Shown in pieces: positions 46,626 through 55,415 of a DNA stretch of 64,000 nucleotides (the first letter of the stretch is position 1; every line of letters starts with the position of its first letter). A program made the translations under genes and the position numbers. The DNA comes from Opitutia bacterium (lineage in GTDB: Bacteria > Verrucomicrobiota > Verrucomicrobiia > Opitutales > Seribacteraceae). The notes beneath the pieces are model-generated. The model worked only from the letters and a program-made list of their open reading frames with translations. It made no database searches and had not been told where the DNA came from. The stretch is taken from contig PBMI01000067.1 in NCBI GenBank assembly GCA_002722545.1, forward strand, positions 21,302-85,301. The letters run 5' to 3'.

Positions 46626-48179
46626 ATGAACTCCTGCAAATTATTCCTACTCTTACTTGGCACCCTTTTGGCCTGTCAGGCAAAGCGACCCAACATCGTC
46701 CTCATTATGGCGGATGACTTGGGCTTTTCCGACCTTGGTTGCTATGGATCGGAAATTCAAACGCCCAACTTGGACCGATTGGCTCAAAACGGCCTTCGTT
46801 TTAGCCAGTTCTACAACACGGCCAAATGTCACTCCTCGCGCGTCTCTCTCCTGACTGGGCTCTATTGCGATCAAGCCGGTTCCGGCAGCCTAAGTCGTGG
46901 CGCAACCATAGCCGAAGTTCTCAAACCTGCCGGGTATTCCACTTGGATGTCCGGTAAATGGCATTTAAGCAAACAACCGACGGACTTTGGGTTTCAACGT
47001 TATTGGGGTCATCTCTCCGGAGCCTGCAACTTCTTTACGGGGGACAATAGCTTTCGCTTGGACGGAAAGGAATGGCCTGTCCCTCAGAACTTGAACGAAA
47101 AACCTTTCTACACCACCCATGCCATCACCGACTTTGCCTTGGACTTTATCAAGGAGGGAAAGATCGGCAAAAGTTCCGACCCTTTTCTTCTCTATGTGGC
47201 TTATAATGCTCCCCATTACCCTCTACATGCACCGAAAAAGGATGTTTTGAAATATAACGGCAAGTATGATGCCGGATGGGATCAATTGAGACAGACCAGG
47301 TATGCCAAGCAATTGACCACCGGTTTGATTCCCCGTAAATTCAAGCTTTCACCTAGAGCCGATCATGTCCCCGCCTGGAATTCGATCAAGGAATCTGAAA
47401 AGTCATGGGAAGCCGATCGGATGGAGGTGTTTGCAGCCATGATCGATGTCATGGATCAAAATATCGGCCGGCTCATTAATGATTTGAAGAAGAGGAAGGT
47501 CTTTGACAACACCTTGTTTTTGTTCTGTGCGGACAATGGGGGATGCCCGTTCGAACGGACCCAGGGAAGAAACCTCAAACCATGGGATCCCAAATCGTAC
47601 TGGACCTACGACGCCTCTTGGGCCCAAGCTAGTAACACGCCCTTCCGGCTCTACAAACAAAACCAGCATGAAGGGGGCATCTCCTCTCCGCTGATCGTTC
47701 ACTGGCCGGAAGGCCTTAAATCGAAACCGGGAAGCATAACCCGCCAACCGGGACACCTCATCGACTTCATGGCAACCTTCATTGAGCTAAGCGGTGCAAA
47801 ATATCCAAAACAAGTTGGAAATCGCGCAATCGAACCACTCGAAGGCAAATCCCTCCTTCCCATTTTTCAGGGAGAGGAGAGAGATGGGCATGAAAACCTC
47901 TATTTCCACTTCGGTACGGATCGAGCCTTACGCCAGGGAAATTGGAAACTTGTTTCCGCAAAAGGAGGGAAGTGGGAACTTTACGATCTGGAAAAGGACC
48001 GGACGGAACTCAACGATCTTTCCGCTAAGTATTCCGAGCGGGTCAAGAAGATGTCTGAACTGTGGTTCGATATCGCCAAAACCAAGGATCGGGTTGGCAA
48101 AAAGGGGTTAAGTCCGGTAAAAAGCACTCTCAAAAAGATATCCTTCCGTAAGGATACCTCAGGACAATTGAAGGAGTAG
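46626..48179 (+). CDS. Sulfatase 6 (S1 arylsulfatase with CHSSR site)
   Basis: This exported 517-residue sulfatase has a signal peptide with a possible lipobox (LLACQAK). Metal-binding Asp residues lie in IMADDLGFSD. The formylglycine motif is C68 in TAKCHSSRVSLLTG, with Ser where most sulfatases carry Pro or Ala. The second signature is GYSTWMSGKWH, and FCADNGGCPFE is present. The motif leaves maturation open to question, although the rest of the active site is intact. It is the last gene of the run starting at sulfatase 3. The leader is very AT-rich with no ribosome site. It converges on the dead PhoX gene. Confidence 0.9.
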   Translation: MNSCKLFLLLLGTLLACQAKRPNIVLIMADDLGFSDLGCYGSEIQTPNLDRLAQNGLRFSQFYNTAKCHSSRVSLLTGLYCDQAGSGSLSRGATIAEVLKPAGYSTWMSGKWHLSKQPTDFGFQRYWGHLSGACNFFTGDNSFRLDGKEWPVPQNLNEKPFYTTHAITDFALDFIKEGKIGKSSDPFLLYVAYNAPHYPLHAPKKDVLKYNGKYDAGWDQLRQTRYAKQLTTGLIPRKFKLSPRADHVPAWNSIKESEKSWEADRMEVFAAMIDVMDQNIGRLINDLKKRKVFDNTLFLFCADNGGCPFERTQGRNLKPWDPKSYWTYDASWAQASNTPFRLYKQNQHEGGISSPLIVHWPEGLKSKPGSITRQPGHLIDFMATFIELSGAKYPKQVGNRAIEPLEGKSLLPIFQGEERDGHENLYFHFGTDRALRQGNWKLVSAKGGKWELYDLEKDRTELNDLSAKYSERVKKMSELWFDIAKTKDRVGKKGLSPVKSTLKKISFRKDTSGQLKE

Positions 48180-48191
48180 AGCGGGAATCCC

Positions 48192-49546
48192 TCAGGTTTT
48201 CTTTTTCCAAGGCCCTGTAATCGCCAAGGTTAACCCCTCTCTTTGCATATTTACAAAAAGAGTGGATCCATCAGGGAAAAACAGACCCCTGCAAATTCGC
48301 CACTGCTTTTTGCATTTTTAGCAAGTTTGAAAATCTTTCCCTCAGGAGTGATGACGTCTAAAAATTGATCACCCTTTCCGTCTTCGCAAAGAACGAGATC
48401 TCCCCAAGGGGCTACGGATAAATTATCACAGTTATCGACTAGGTCGGCGTCATTAGGCTCAGTATATAATTCCAGTTTATTACCGGTTAATTTCCATATT
48501 TGACCCCTTTGTTTTTTTCCGCCATTCGTGCATGCAAAGTAGACCGAACCTCTTGATTACCAGATTCCTTCACCGCGTGCAAAGCAAGCTGCTCCATCTT
48601 TGTATCCGCGAATTCTCAAGTCATCAATCGGTGATTCAACATCACTCATTTCGATCCACTCAATTTCACTGGAATCACCAATCGAAAAAGTTATTTTAGA
48701 CCAATTTCTAGTATCCAAACTTGGTTTTCCTTTCACTTTGAGCGCGAACAGCTTGCCGCCCTCGGCAAGCTTCCCTTTCTCCTTCGGGACAAATTTGTAA
48801 ATCAGGCCTTCGTGCCTATCCTCGGTTTCAAATACATCCCCCGTCTCAGGGTCAACGGCAACTGCTTCATGGTTAAACCTCCCCATGGCCTTAAGTGGGA
48901 CAGGATCAGCAAGAGCCGGTTGATCGGTAACGGGCACGTCAAAACACCATCCGTGGTCACGAGCGAGGCTTCCGCCGGTTTTTGCAACGGTTTCCTCACA
49001 AGTGATCCAAGAATTCCACGGGGTAGGCCCTCCAGCACAGTTACGAAGAGTACCCGTCAAACTGAGGAATTGCCGTATCACTGATTTTTTCTGCATATCG
49101 TAGACAAGAGTCGTGGTCTCTCCCAAACAAGGCGTGCCTGAGCCAGAGGTACGAAAAGTCACTTTGCCGGGATCATAAAATCGATCCTGAGCGATCATGC
49201 TCATTTTCCTGTTTCCTTTACCAAAAGGTCCCGAGGAGGAAGGTGCCCCCGGATTCATCTCGTGATTGCGGACAAGAATAACCTCCTTTCCGTTACCTGG
49301 GAATGCTGCCATTCCGTCTGGGCTCCCGGGAAGGAAAAGACCGTCTGACATCGTTTCGCCTTCACGGCTGATTATTTGATAGGAAAATCTATCGGGCAAA
49401 TCAAGAATCCTATCCGGATCTTTAAGTAAGGGTCCATGACCCCACGCTCCAGTACTCTAAGTGTCCCTAGCTGAAAGTCGTTGTAAACCGGAAAAACCCA
49501 GTGCAATGGAACTTGTATGAAGGAGAAAAGATCGTCTTGTGGGCAT
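48192..49546 (-). pseudogene. Dead PhoX/DUF839 alkaline phosphatase-like gene
   Basis: The 280-residue ORF at 48557-49399 is the middle of a longer gene. Reading upstream in the same frame gives an ATG at 49546 and a perfect Tat signal (PTRRSFLLHTSSIALGFSGL). A TAG follows at codon 30 (49457-49459), then GHGPLLKDPDRILDLPDRFS, typical of DUF839. After GEGIW the frame hits TAA (48557-48559). It then continues SVYFACTNGGKKQRGQIWK and NLSVAPWGDLVLCEDG. A one-base loss near 48271-48280 shifts the frame to PDGSTLFVNMQREGLTLAIT. Total length of about 450 codons equals an intact member. Three lesions make it non-functional. Confidence 0.88.
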
Positions 49547-49618
49547 TGCTTAAAATTAGTACCGACAGGTCAAATAGCGCAACCCTTCTCTATGAATGGA
49601 CTCTTTAATCCAAGAGTT

Positions 49619-49646
49619 TTGACAAAGGATCTTCTTTTACTAAGAC
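49619..49646 (+). promoter_or_regulatory. Candidate promoter of the cupredoxin-propeller gene
   Basis: A consensus -35 box TTGACA is followed after 16 bases by TAAGAC, a weak -10 matching three of six bases. The site lies about 83 bases before the ATG at 49729. A short inverted repeat (ACTCTT-TAATCC-AAGAGT) ends just before the -35 box. Confidence 0.28.
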
Positions 49647-49728
49647 TGGACAAGGCTCTGCAGGGTTTTTGAACATAACTCTTCGATCGGGTTTGTCTTT
49701 TATCGGAATTAATAACAGATAATGAAAC

Positions 49729-52686
49729 ATGTCTTTTAAAAACATTGGCTGTTTCAGGTTTATTTTCATCCTTTTATCTGCTGGTTTGCTGGCTATTCAT
49801 GCCGAGGCAAGGAAAGTCAAATTAGGGGTCAAGCCGGGGTTACATTTCGAACCGAAAGTCCTTCATTTTCTACCTGGGGAAGACATTGAGCTGACTTTTG
49901 AAAACTCCGACATGATGTTGCACAATTTCGTACTCGTTAAACCGGGCATGCGGTTAGGGATAGTTGAGGCTGCCAACGCTTTGGGGGCCAAGGGTCCTGA
50001 GCTTAACTATATCCCTGTCTCCGATAACGTTCTAGCCTCCACGCCGGTGGTCATGCCAAAAAAGAAAGCTACCGTCCGCATCAAAGCGCCGCTGAAGGAA
50101 GGAAAATACCCGTATGTATGCACCTTTCCCGGTCATGGATTTCTGATGCACGGTACCCTCTTCGTTGCTAAAACCGAACCGAAGGAATTAACCGCCGCTC
50201 CCATAAAGAAACAGGGCTCCCCAGTGAGTGTTCCCGAAGATCTCCAGTCAACGCTGTTCTCCCCCAACACCGTGACCCCTTGCGTGGCTTGTATTGGTGT
50301 GGCCCCCACAGGGGAGGTTTTTGCGGGGATTGATCAAATCGGTTCGCTTGGCAAGGGAGGAGGGAAGGGCAGAATTATCCGTTTGGTTGATGAGGATCAC
50401 GACGGGATTTCCGATATTCGTACCGAGTATGCACTTATTGATAACCCTCGTGGCCTTATTCCGGTTGGAGACAAACTCTATGTCCTTCACACCAAATGGG
50501 GAGAAGGAACCAAATTCGAGGGGATGTTTCTATCGGTGCTTGAAGATAAGAATAGAGATGGGTTAGCAGACGGACCCCCTAAGCATCTGATTAAGGAGAT
50601 CAGCACCCGCAAGTTTAATCAGGCACGTGGAGTCGATCATACGACCAATGGAATACGCATGGGGATCGACGGTTGGATTTACATCGCAATTGGGGACTTT
50701 GGTTTTGTCGATGCAACAGGGACGGACGGAAGAAAACTAACCATGTTCGGAGGAGGAATCATACGGGTGAGACCCGACGGAACGGAGTTGGAAACCTATG
50801 CCAATGGCTTGCGTAATATCTACGACGTCGCGATCGATCCCTTCATGAACGTATTTACCCGTGGAAACACAAACGACGGGGGGGGATGGAACATGCGCTT
50901 CATCCACGAAATCCAAACCGGTGAATACGGTTACCCAAAGCTTTTCAAGCGCTACACCAGCGAAATTATTCCCGCCCTCGTGGACGTTGGAGGTGGATCG
51001 GGGACTGGGGCCATGTTCTTTGAGGAACCGGGATGGCCGGCAAAGTACAACGACGTTCCGATGATGTGTGATTGGGGGCGGGGTCAATTGTTCATCCACC
51101 GGATTACACCAGACGGTGCAAGTTTCACACAGGAGCAGGAGAACTTTATTAAGTGCGGAAGGATCACGGACGTTGATTGTGATGGTTCAGGGCGGCTTTT
51201 CATTGGAAGCTGGAGCAATTCAGGCTTCAAGGGAGGAACGGGGGGATATGTAGCCCGGATCGTTCCCAAAGGTTGGAAGTACAAAGCTTTTCCCGATTTG
51301 CAAAAGCGTAATGCAGTCGACTTGGCCAACCTGCTTACCACCCCAAGCGCCAAGACCAGGTTACATGCCCAACAGGAAATCCTGCGTCGCGGTGGGACGG
51401 GCAAGGAGGTTTTGGCAGTGGCCGTCGACAAAAGACAAACCCCCAGATCCCGAGTGGCCGCCATCTTCACTTTGAAACAATTACTCGGAACAAAATCTCA
51501 CAAGGATCTCTTGAAACTGATCGACGACCCCGCTGTAGCCGAGCATGCACTGCGGGCTCTGGCCGATCGCAAGACGCAACTGGCAGGCCTTCCGCAAGCC
51601 CCCTTTGCTCAGGCTCTCCAAAATAAACATCCGCGGATTCAAGTGGCCGCTGCAGTTGCACTCGGGCGGCTTGGAGACAAGTCCGCAGCAAAGGCATTGC
51701 TTGGCGTTTCCAACCCCCCCATGACCGACCCTTTGCCTGGTTTCCAACCCACTCCCCAAGAAAAGACTTCGGGTAGCTCCTCTCAGCAAAGCCCGGTCAT
51801 CGAAAAAGCTTCAGTTCACGAATTTGACATCGACATATCGGGATGGAAGGAACTTTACCTGACCCTCGGAGACGGGGGAAATGGAACGGGGAGCGATCAT
51901 GGAGCTTGGTTTGATCCGATCCTGATCAAGAAAGACGGATCGACCATTAAACTGACCGATCTCAAGTGGTCCAAGGCCACACAGGGTTGGGGTAAGACTC
52001 GAATCGGATTCAGTGCAACCGGGGCCAAGCTTGCCCGCAAGGATGGCAAGCTCATGCATGCCGGTATCGGTACGCACTCGATTGGTTTCATAAACTACAA
52101 GAAGCTCCCGCGAGATATCATTCGCTTCAAGTGCACAGCAGGGCTTGCCAGCACGGACCACGGCGGGAAAGTACGCTTTTACGTGAGCGATAAGCCAGTC
52201 AAAAAATTTGCCGGCGGAGGAAAGACTCAAATCGCAGAAGGCCCTCACGCCACTCCGAACTCCGCTTCCATTCTTCCTCACATTGCTCGTCAAGCTCTGG
52301 TTGCTCTTGAGGCCGGTTCTGCCTGTGTGGATGCAATCGGCACCCCCAACCAGAGTGGTGCTCTCATGGCCCTGCGCTACATGCACAAACCGGAAGCCGT
52401 GGATGCACTCATCAAGCGATTCGAGGACACCCTTGAATCCGAAACCAAGCAGCGCATCGCACGAAGCCTCGTGAGGCTGGTCAACAAGGAGAAACCCTAC
52501 AAAGGGGATACCTGGTGGAGCACCCGTCCGGATACTCGTGGCCCTTATTACTATCCGACTCCATGGGAAAAAACTGATGCCATAAAACAAGCCCTTGAGA
52601 AGGCTGCCAAGACGGGCGATGCCAGCACCCGTTTTGTCATTACCGAATTAGCTAAGAAGGACCGGGCCGAGATTCCTGGTTTATGA
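49729..52686 (+). CDS. Giant secreted cupredoxin / beta-propeller / HEAT / NPCBM protein
   Basis: The 985-residue exported protein starts with a signal peptide (residues 1-27) and then a cupredoxin. Likely type-1 copper ligands are His65, Cys131, His136 and Met140 (PYVCTFPGHGFLM). A sugar-dehydrogenase-like propeller follows (about 165-520, with NGLRNIYDVAIDPFMNVF). HEAT repeats (525-655) are interrupted by an NPCBM-like carbohydrate-binding domain (about 690-835, GSDHGAWFDPILI and GIGTHSIGFINY), then more HEAT repeats. The cupredoxin is homologous to that at the C-terminus of the 40-43 kb protein but sits at the other end. It may oxidise sugars bound by the NPCBM domain; this is inference. 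In-frame sequence continues 37 codons beyond the TGA. Confidence 0.8.
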   Translation: MSFKNIGCFRFIFILLSAGLLAIHAEARKVKLGVKPGLHFEPKVLHFLPGEDIELTFENSDMMLHNFVLVKPGMRLGIVEAANALGAKGPELNYIPVSDNVLASTPVVMPKKKATVRIKAPLKEGKYPYVCTFPGHGFLMHGTLFVAKTEPKELTAAPIKKQGSPVSVPEDLQSTLFSPNTVTPCVACIGVAPTGEVFAGIDQIGSLGKGGGKGRIIRLVDEDHDGISDIRTEYALIDNPRGLIPVGDKLYVLHTKWGEGTKFEGMFLSVLEDKNRDGLADGPPKHLIKEISTRKFNQARGVDHTTNGIRMGIDGWIYIAIGDFGFVDATGTDGRKLTMFGGGIIRVRPDGTELETYANGLRNIYDVAIDPFMNVFTRGNTNDGGGWNMRFIHEIQTGEYGYPKLFKRYTSEIIPALVDVGGGSGTGAMFFEEPGWPAKYNDVPMMCDWGRGQLFIHRITPDGASFTQEQENFIKCGRITDVDCDGSGRLFIGSWSNSGFKGGTGGYVARIVPKGWKYKAFPDLQKRNAVDLANLLTTPSAKTRLHAQQEILRRGGTGKEVLAVAVDKRQTPRSRVAAIFTLKQLLGTKSHKDLLKLIDDPAVAEHALRALADRKTQLAGLPQAPFAQALQNKHPRIQVAAAVALGRLGDKSAAKALLGVSNPPMTDPLPGFQPTPQEKTSGSSSQQSPVIEKASVHEFDIDISGWKELYLTLGDGGNGTGSDHGAWFDPILIKKDGSTIKLTDLKWSKATQGWGKTRIGFSATGAKLARKDGKLMHAGIGTHSIGFINYKKLPRDIIRFKCTAGLASTDHGGKVRFYVSDKPVKKFAGGGKTQIAEGPHATPNSASILPHIARQALVALEAGSACVDAIGTPNQSGALMALRYMHKPEAVDALIKRFEDTLESETKQRIARSLVRLVNKEKPYKGDTWWSTRPDTRGPYYYPTPWEKTDAIKQALEKAAKTGDASTRFVITELAKKDRAEIPGL

Positions 52687-52775
52687 CCACCCGGTTATAA
52701 AGATAAGATCGCACAAAGCGTTAAGCTCGCAGAAGATTTTTCCCAGTCCGAAAAAAACAGGAACCATCTTTATTT

Positions 52776-54152
52776 ATGTGCCGATATTTTGTTTTAGTTG
52801 CAGCTGGGATTTTCTTTCAAATGGGAGTTCATTCCATGGCTGCAAGCCAACCCAATGTGGTCCTATTGCTGGCTGATGATTTAGGGTACGTGGATGTGGG
52901 CTGTTACGGTGGTCCCGTTAAAACTCCGGCGATTGATCAGTTGGCTAAGGACGGCGTTCGATTTACTGATTTTTATTCGGGTTGCGCCGTCTGTTCTCCT
53001 TCGAGAGCGACCCTTTTGACAGGAAGGCATCATATAAGAACGGGTGTGTACAGTTGGATTCATGACGAAGGTCAAAACTCTCACTTGCTTCTTCGGGAGC
53101 GAACGATTGCGGAAATTTTAAAGGATCGAGGGTATTCCACTGCCCACATTGGAAAATGGCATTTGGGATTACCGACAAAGAACCGGCCCAAGCCTACCCC
53201 CAGTCACCATGGATTTGATTACTGGTTTACCACCTGGAATAATGCATCTCCCAGTCATAAGAATCCGAATAATTTTATTCGAAACGGACAGGCGGTCGGA
53301 CCTTTGGAGGGTTACTCCTGTCAGTTGGTGGCGGCTGAAGCTATTGATTGGTTGGATAATCACCGACATCCCAAGGCTCCTTTCTTTTTGAATCTTTGGT
53401 TCCATGAACCGCATGCGCCGATTGCCGCACCAGATCAGATTGTTTCCACTTATGGGGAATTAAAAGACAGGGCAGCTATTTACTCCGGTACGATTGACAA
53501 TACCGATCGGGCGATCAGTCGGGTAGTCGAAAAATTAAATCAAATGGGAGTTAGAGAAGATACCCTTATTATTTATGCATCGGATAATGGCAGCTACCGG
53601 GACGATCGTGTCGGAAATTTAAGGGGAAAGAAGGGATCAAATTGGAATGGAGGAATTCGGGTACCGGGTATCTTTTCCTGGCCCGGGGTTATAAGAAAAA
53701 ATAGCGCAGTTAAAAATCCAGCAGGGCTGGTTGATGTTTTACCCACCTTGTGTGGATTGCTTAATTTGGAAGTGCCCCGAGACAGAGTCATTGACGGATC
53801 CGATTTATCCCCCTTGCTAAGAGGTGCACCTGACAAATTCAAGCGTCATCAACCAATGTTCTGGCATCTGCAAAAGTCCCGTCCAATTGTGGCGATGAGA
53901 GACGGAGATTTCTCATTGGTGGCCAACCCGGACTATGAAATACCAACCTCAAATATGTTTCAGGAACGCTGGATACCAAGGGTAAAGAATGGAGGGTACA
54001 AGGATTTTCAACTATTTGATCTGGCAAAAGATCCGGGTCAGACACAAAACATTGCCTCCGAATATCCTGAATTACTGAAAAAGTTGAAAGCTAAGTTATT
54101 AGAAATTAATCAAAGTGTAATGGCGGACGGAACGGATTGGCATCTCCAGTAG
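52776..54152 (+). CDS. Sulfatase 7 (S1 family)
   Basis: This exported 458-residue sulfatase has Asp residues in LLADDLGYVD. The formylglycine site is C73 in AVCSPSRATLLTGR, the second signature is GYSTAHIGKWH, and YASDNGSYRDD is present. It shares long blocks with sulfatase 1 (NNASPSHKNPNNFIRNG against NNAAPNHRNPRNFVRNG), so the two are paralogues, but it lacks the extra C-terminal domain. The gene is visibly AT-richer than its neighbours. This suggests separate acquisition. It is eight bases from the metallophosphoesterase gene. Confidence 0.93.
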   Translation: MCRYFVLVAAGIFFQMGVHSMAASQPNVVLLLADDLGYVDVGCYGGPVKTPAIDQLAKDGVRFTDFYSGCAVCSPSRATLLTGRHHIRTGVYSWIHDEGQNSHLLLRERTIAEILKDRGYSTAHIGKWHLGLPTKNRPKPTPSHHGFDYWFTTWNNASPSHKNPNNFIRNGQAVGPLEGYSCQLVAAEAIDWLDNHRHPKAPFFLNLWFHEPHAPIAAPDQIVSTYGELKDRAAIYSGTIDNTDRAISRVVEKLNQMGVREDTLIIYASDNGSYRDDRVGNLRGKKGSNWNGGIRVPGIFSWPGVIRKNSAVKNPAGLVDVLPTLCGLLNLEVPRDRVIDGSDLSPLLRGAPDKFKRHQPMFWHLQKSRPIVAMRDGDFSLVANPDYEIPTSNMFQERWIPRVKNGGYKDFQLFDLAKDPGQTQNIASEYPELLKKLKAKLLEINQSVMADGTDWHLQ

Positions 54153-54160
54153 TTTAACAA

Positions 54161-55243
54161 ATGAAGCTTGGATTGGTAATTGTTTCCTTAGGGATTTTTA
54201 TTGGATCAAATTCATTTGCCAAGGAAACAAAATCTTGGACCTTCGTCAGTATTCCCGACTTTCTAAACTTCGACATCGAGTACCCCCAGAAAGGGTGGGA
54301 GGACTCCCTAGGGTTCATCGTCGGTTCCATGAAAAGGGAAGGCCCGGCCTTCGCAATGGTCGCGGGCGATTTGGTGATGGGGCACTGGGGAACGAAGAGG
54401 GAGGAAATCAACAAGTGGGCAGACAAGTATTATCCCGGTTGGGTTCAGCGCTTCAAGGATCACAACCTCAAGGTCTACGCCGCCCTCGGTGACCACGAGA
54501 TCCGGGATAACCCATGGCGGGGAGACGCCGCGAATGCGGTTCCCTTTTACAAGGATGCTTTTCGTCGACACCTCAAGATGCCCCTCAACGGCCCGGACCA
54601 CATGAAAGGGACCGCTTTTTATTGGGTCCACAAAAATGCCCTTTTCGTGTCGGTAGATGTTTTCGAGAAAGGCAAGAGCAACCAAGGCGAGATTGCAGCC
54701 GGGGTGACCGGCAAGCAACTCGATTGGTTCGAACAGGTACTTAGCAAGCACGGGCCCATGGTGGACCATATCGTGGTTATGGGGCACACGCCCGTTCTTC
54801 GTCCCGTCCGGACTTATAGTTCGTCAGGCATGTTGACCGTCAAGGGACGCGACTCTGACTTCTGGAAGGCCATGGCGAAGCATGGAGTCGACCTTTACCT
54901 TTGCGGTGAAGCGCATGCCGTGACTTGCACCCAACGCGACGGTATCCAGCAAATCGCCCACGGGGGCCTGATCGGCCGGACCACCAAGCCCAACTACCTG
55001 CTTGTGACCGTGCATAAGGACAAGCTCGAGCTCAACCTCAAGGAGATCGACCTGATCAACGGCAAAGGACGCCTCTGGCAAAAGGACAAGAGCAAGGGGC
55101 CATGGGACACCATCACCATCACCACGGAACGCAAAAAACGGGGGTTCACCTCGATCGGCAAGGTCACCATAATAAAGCAAAAAGTCCTCCAAAAATTCGA
55201 ATCCGCAACCGGCTTCTTTATTGAGACAAACAAGCCTAGGTAG
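54161..55243 (+). CDS. Exported calcineurin-like metallophosphoesterase
   Basis: The 360-residue protein has a signal peptide (LGLVIVSLGIFIGSNSFAK). The two-metal phosphoesterase blocks are VAGDLV, LGDHEIRD, VMGHTP and LCGEAHA. The first block keeps Asp (IPDFLNFD) but no clear DxH. It should cleave phosphate esters or diesters on the cell surface or in the periplasm. It lies eight bases after sulfatase 7 in the same direction. Base composition changes sharply about 80 bases into the gene, from AT-rich to GC-rich. Confidence 0.8.
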   Translation: MKLGLVIVSLGIFIGSNSFAKETKSWTFVSIPDFLNFDIEYPQKGWEDSLGFIVGSMKREGPAFAMVAGDLVMGHWGTKREEINKWADKYYPGWVQRFKDHNLKVYAALGDHEIRDNPWRGDAANAVPFYKDAFRRHLKMPLNGPDHMKGTAFYWVHKNALFVSVDVFEKGKSNQGEIAAGVTGKQLDWFEQVLSKHGPMVDHIVVMGHTPVLRPVRTYSSSGMLTVKGRDSDFWKAMAKHGVDLYLCGEAHAVTCTQRDGIQQIAHGGLIGRTTKPNYLLVTVHKDKLELNLKEIDLINGKGRLWQKDKSKGPWDTITITTERKKRGFTSIGKVTIIKQKVLQKFESATGFFIETNKPR

Positions 55244-55415
55244 TGCTTGTAAGCCTTGCAAGTGGATCCCTCTTGTTTAAGTAATAAGCTTTGCAGTTTC
55301 TTCACCACGGATCGAGAGGAAGCCTAGATGGAAAACATTCTAATCAATAAGACTTTTGCGGACGGGGCCACCAAAGAGGGCAATGCCGGTCGCTCTTTTC
55401 ATTCACAAAAATAAC

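Noticed and set aside
48557-49399. Intact 280-residue DUF839 protein
   Set aside because: Homologous sequence continues beyond both ends in frame after stop codons, so the ORF is the middle of a dead gene.
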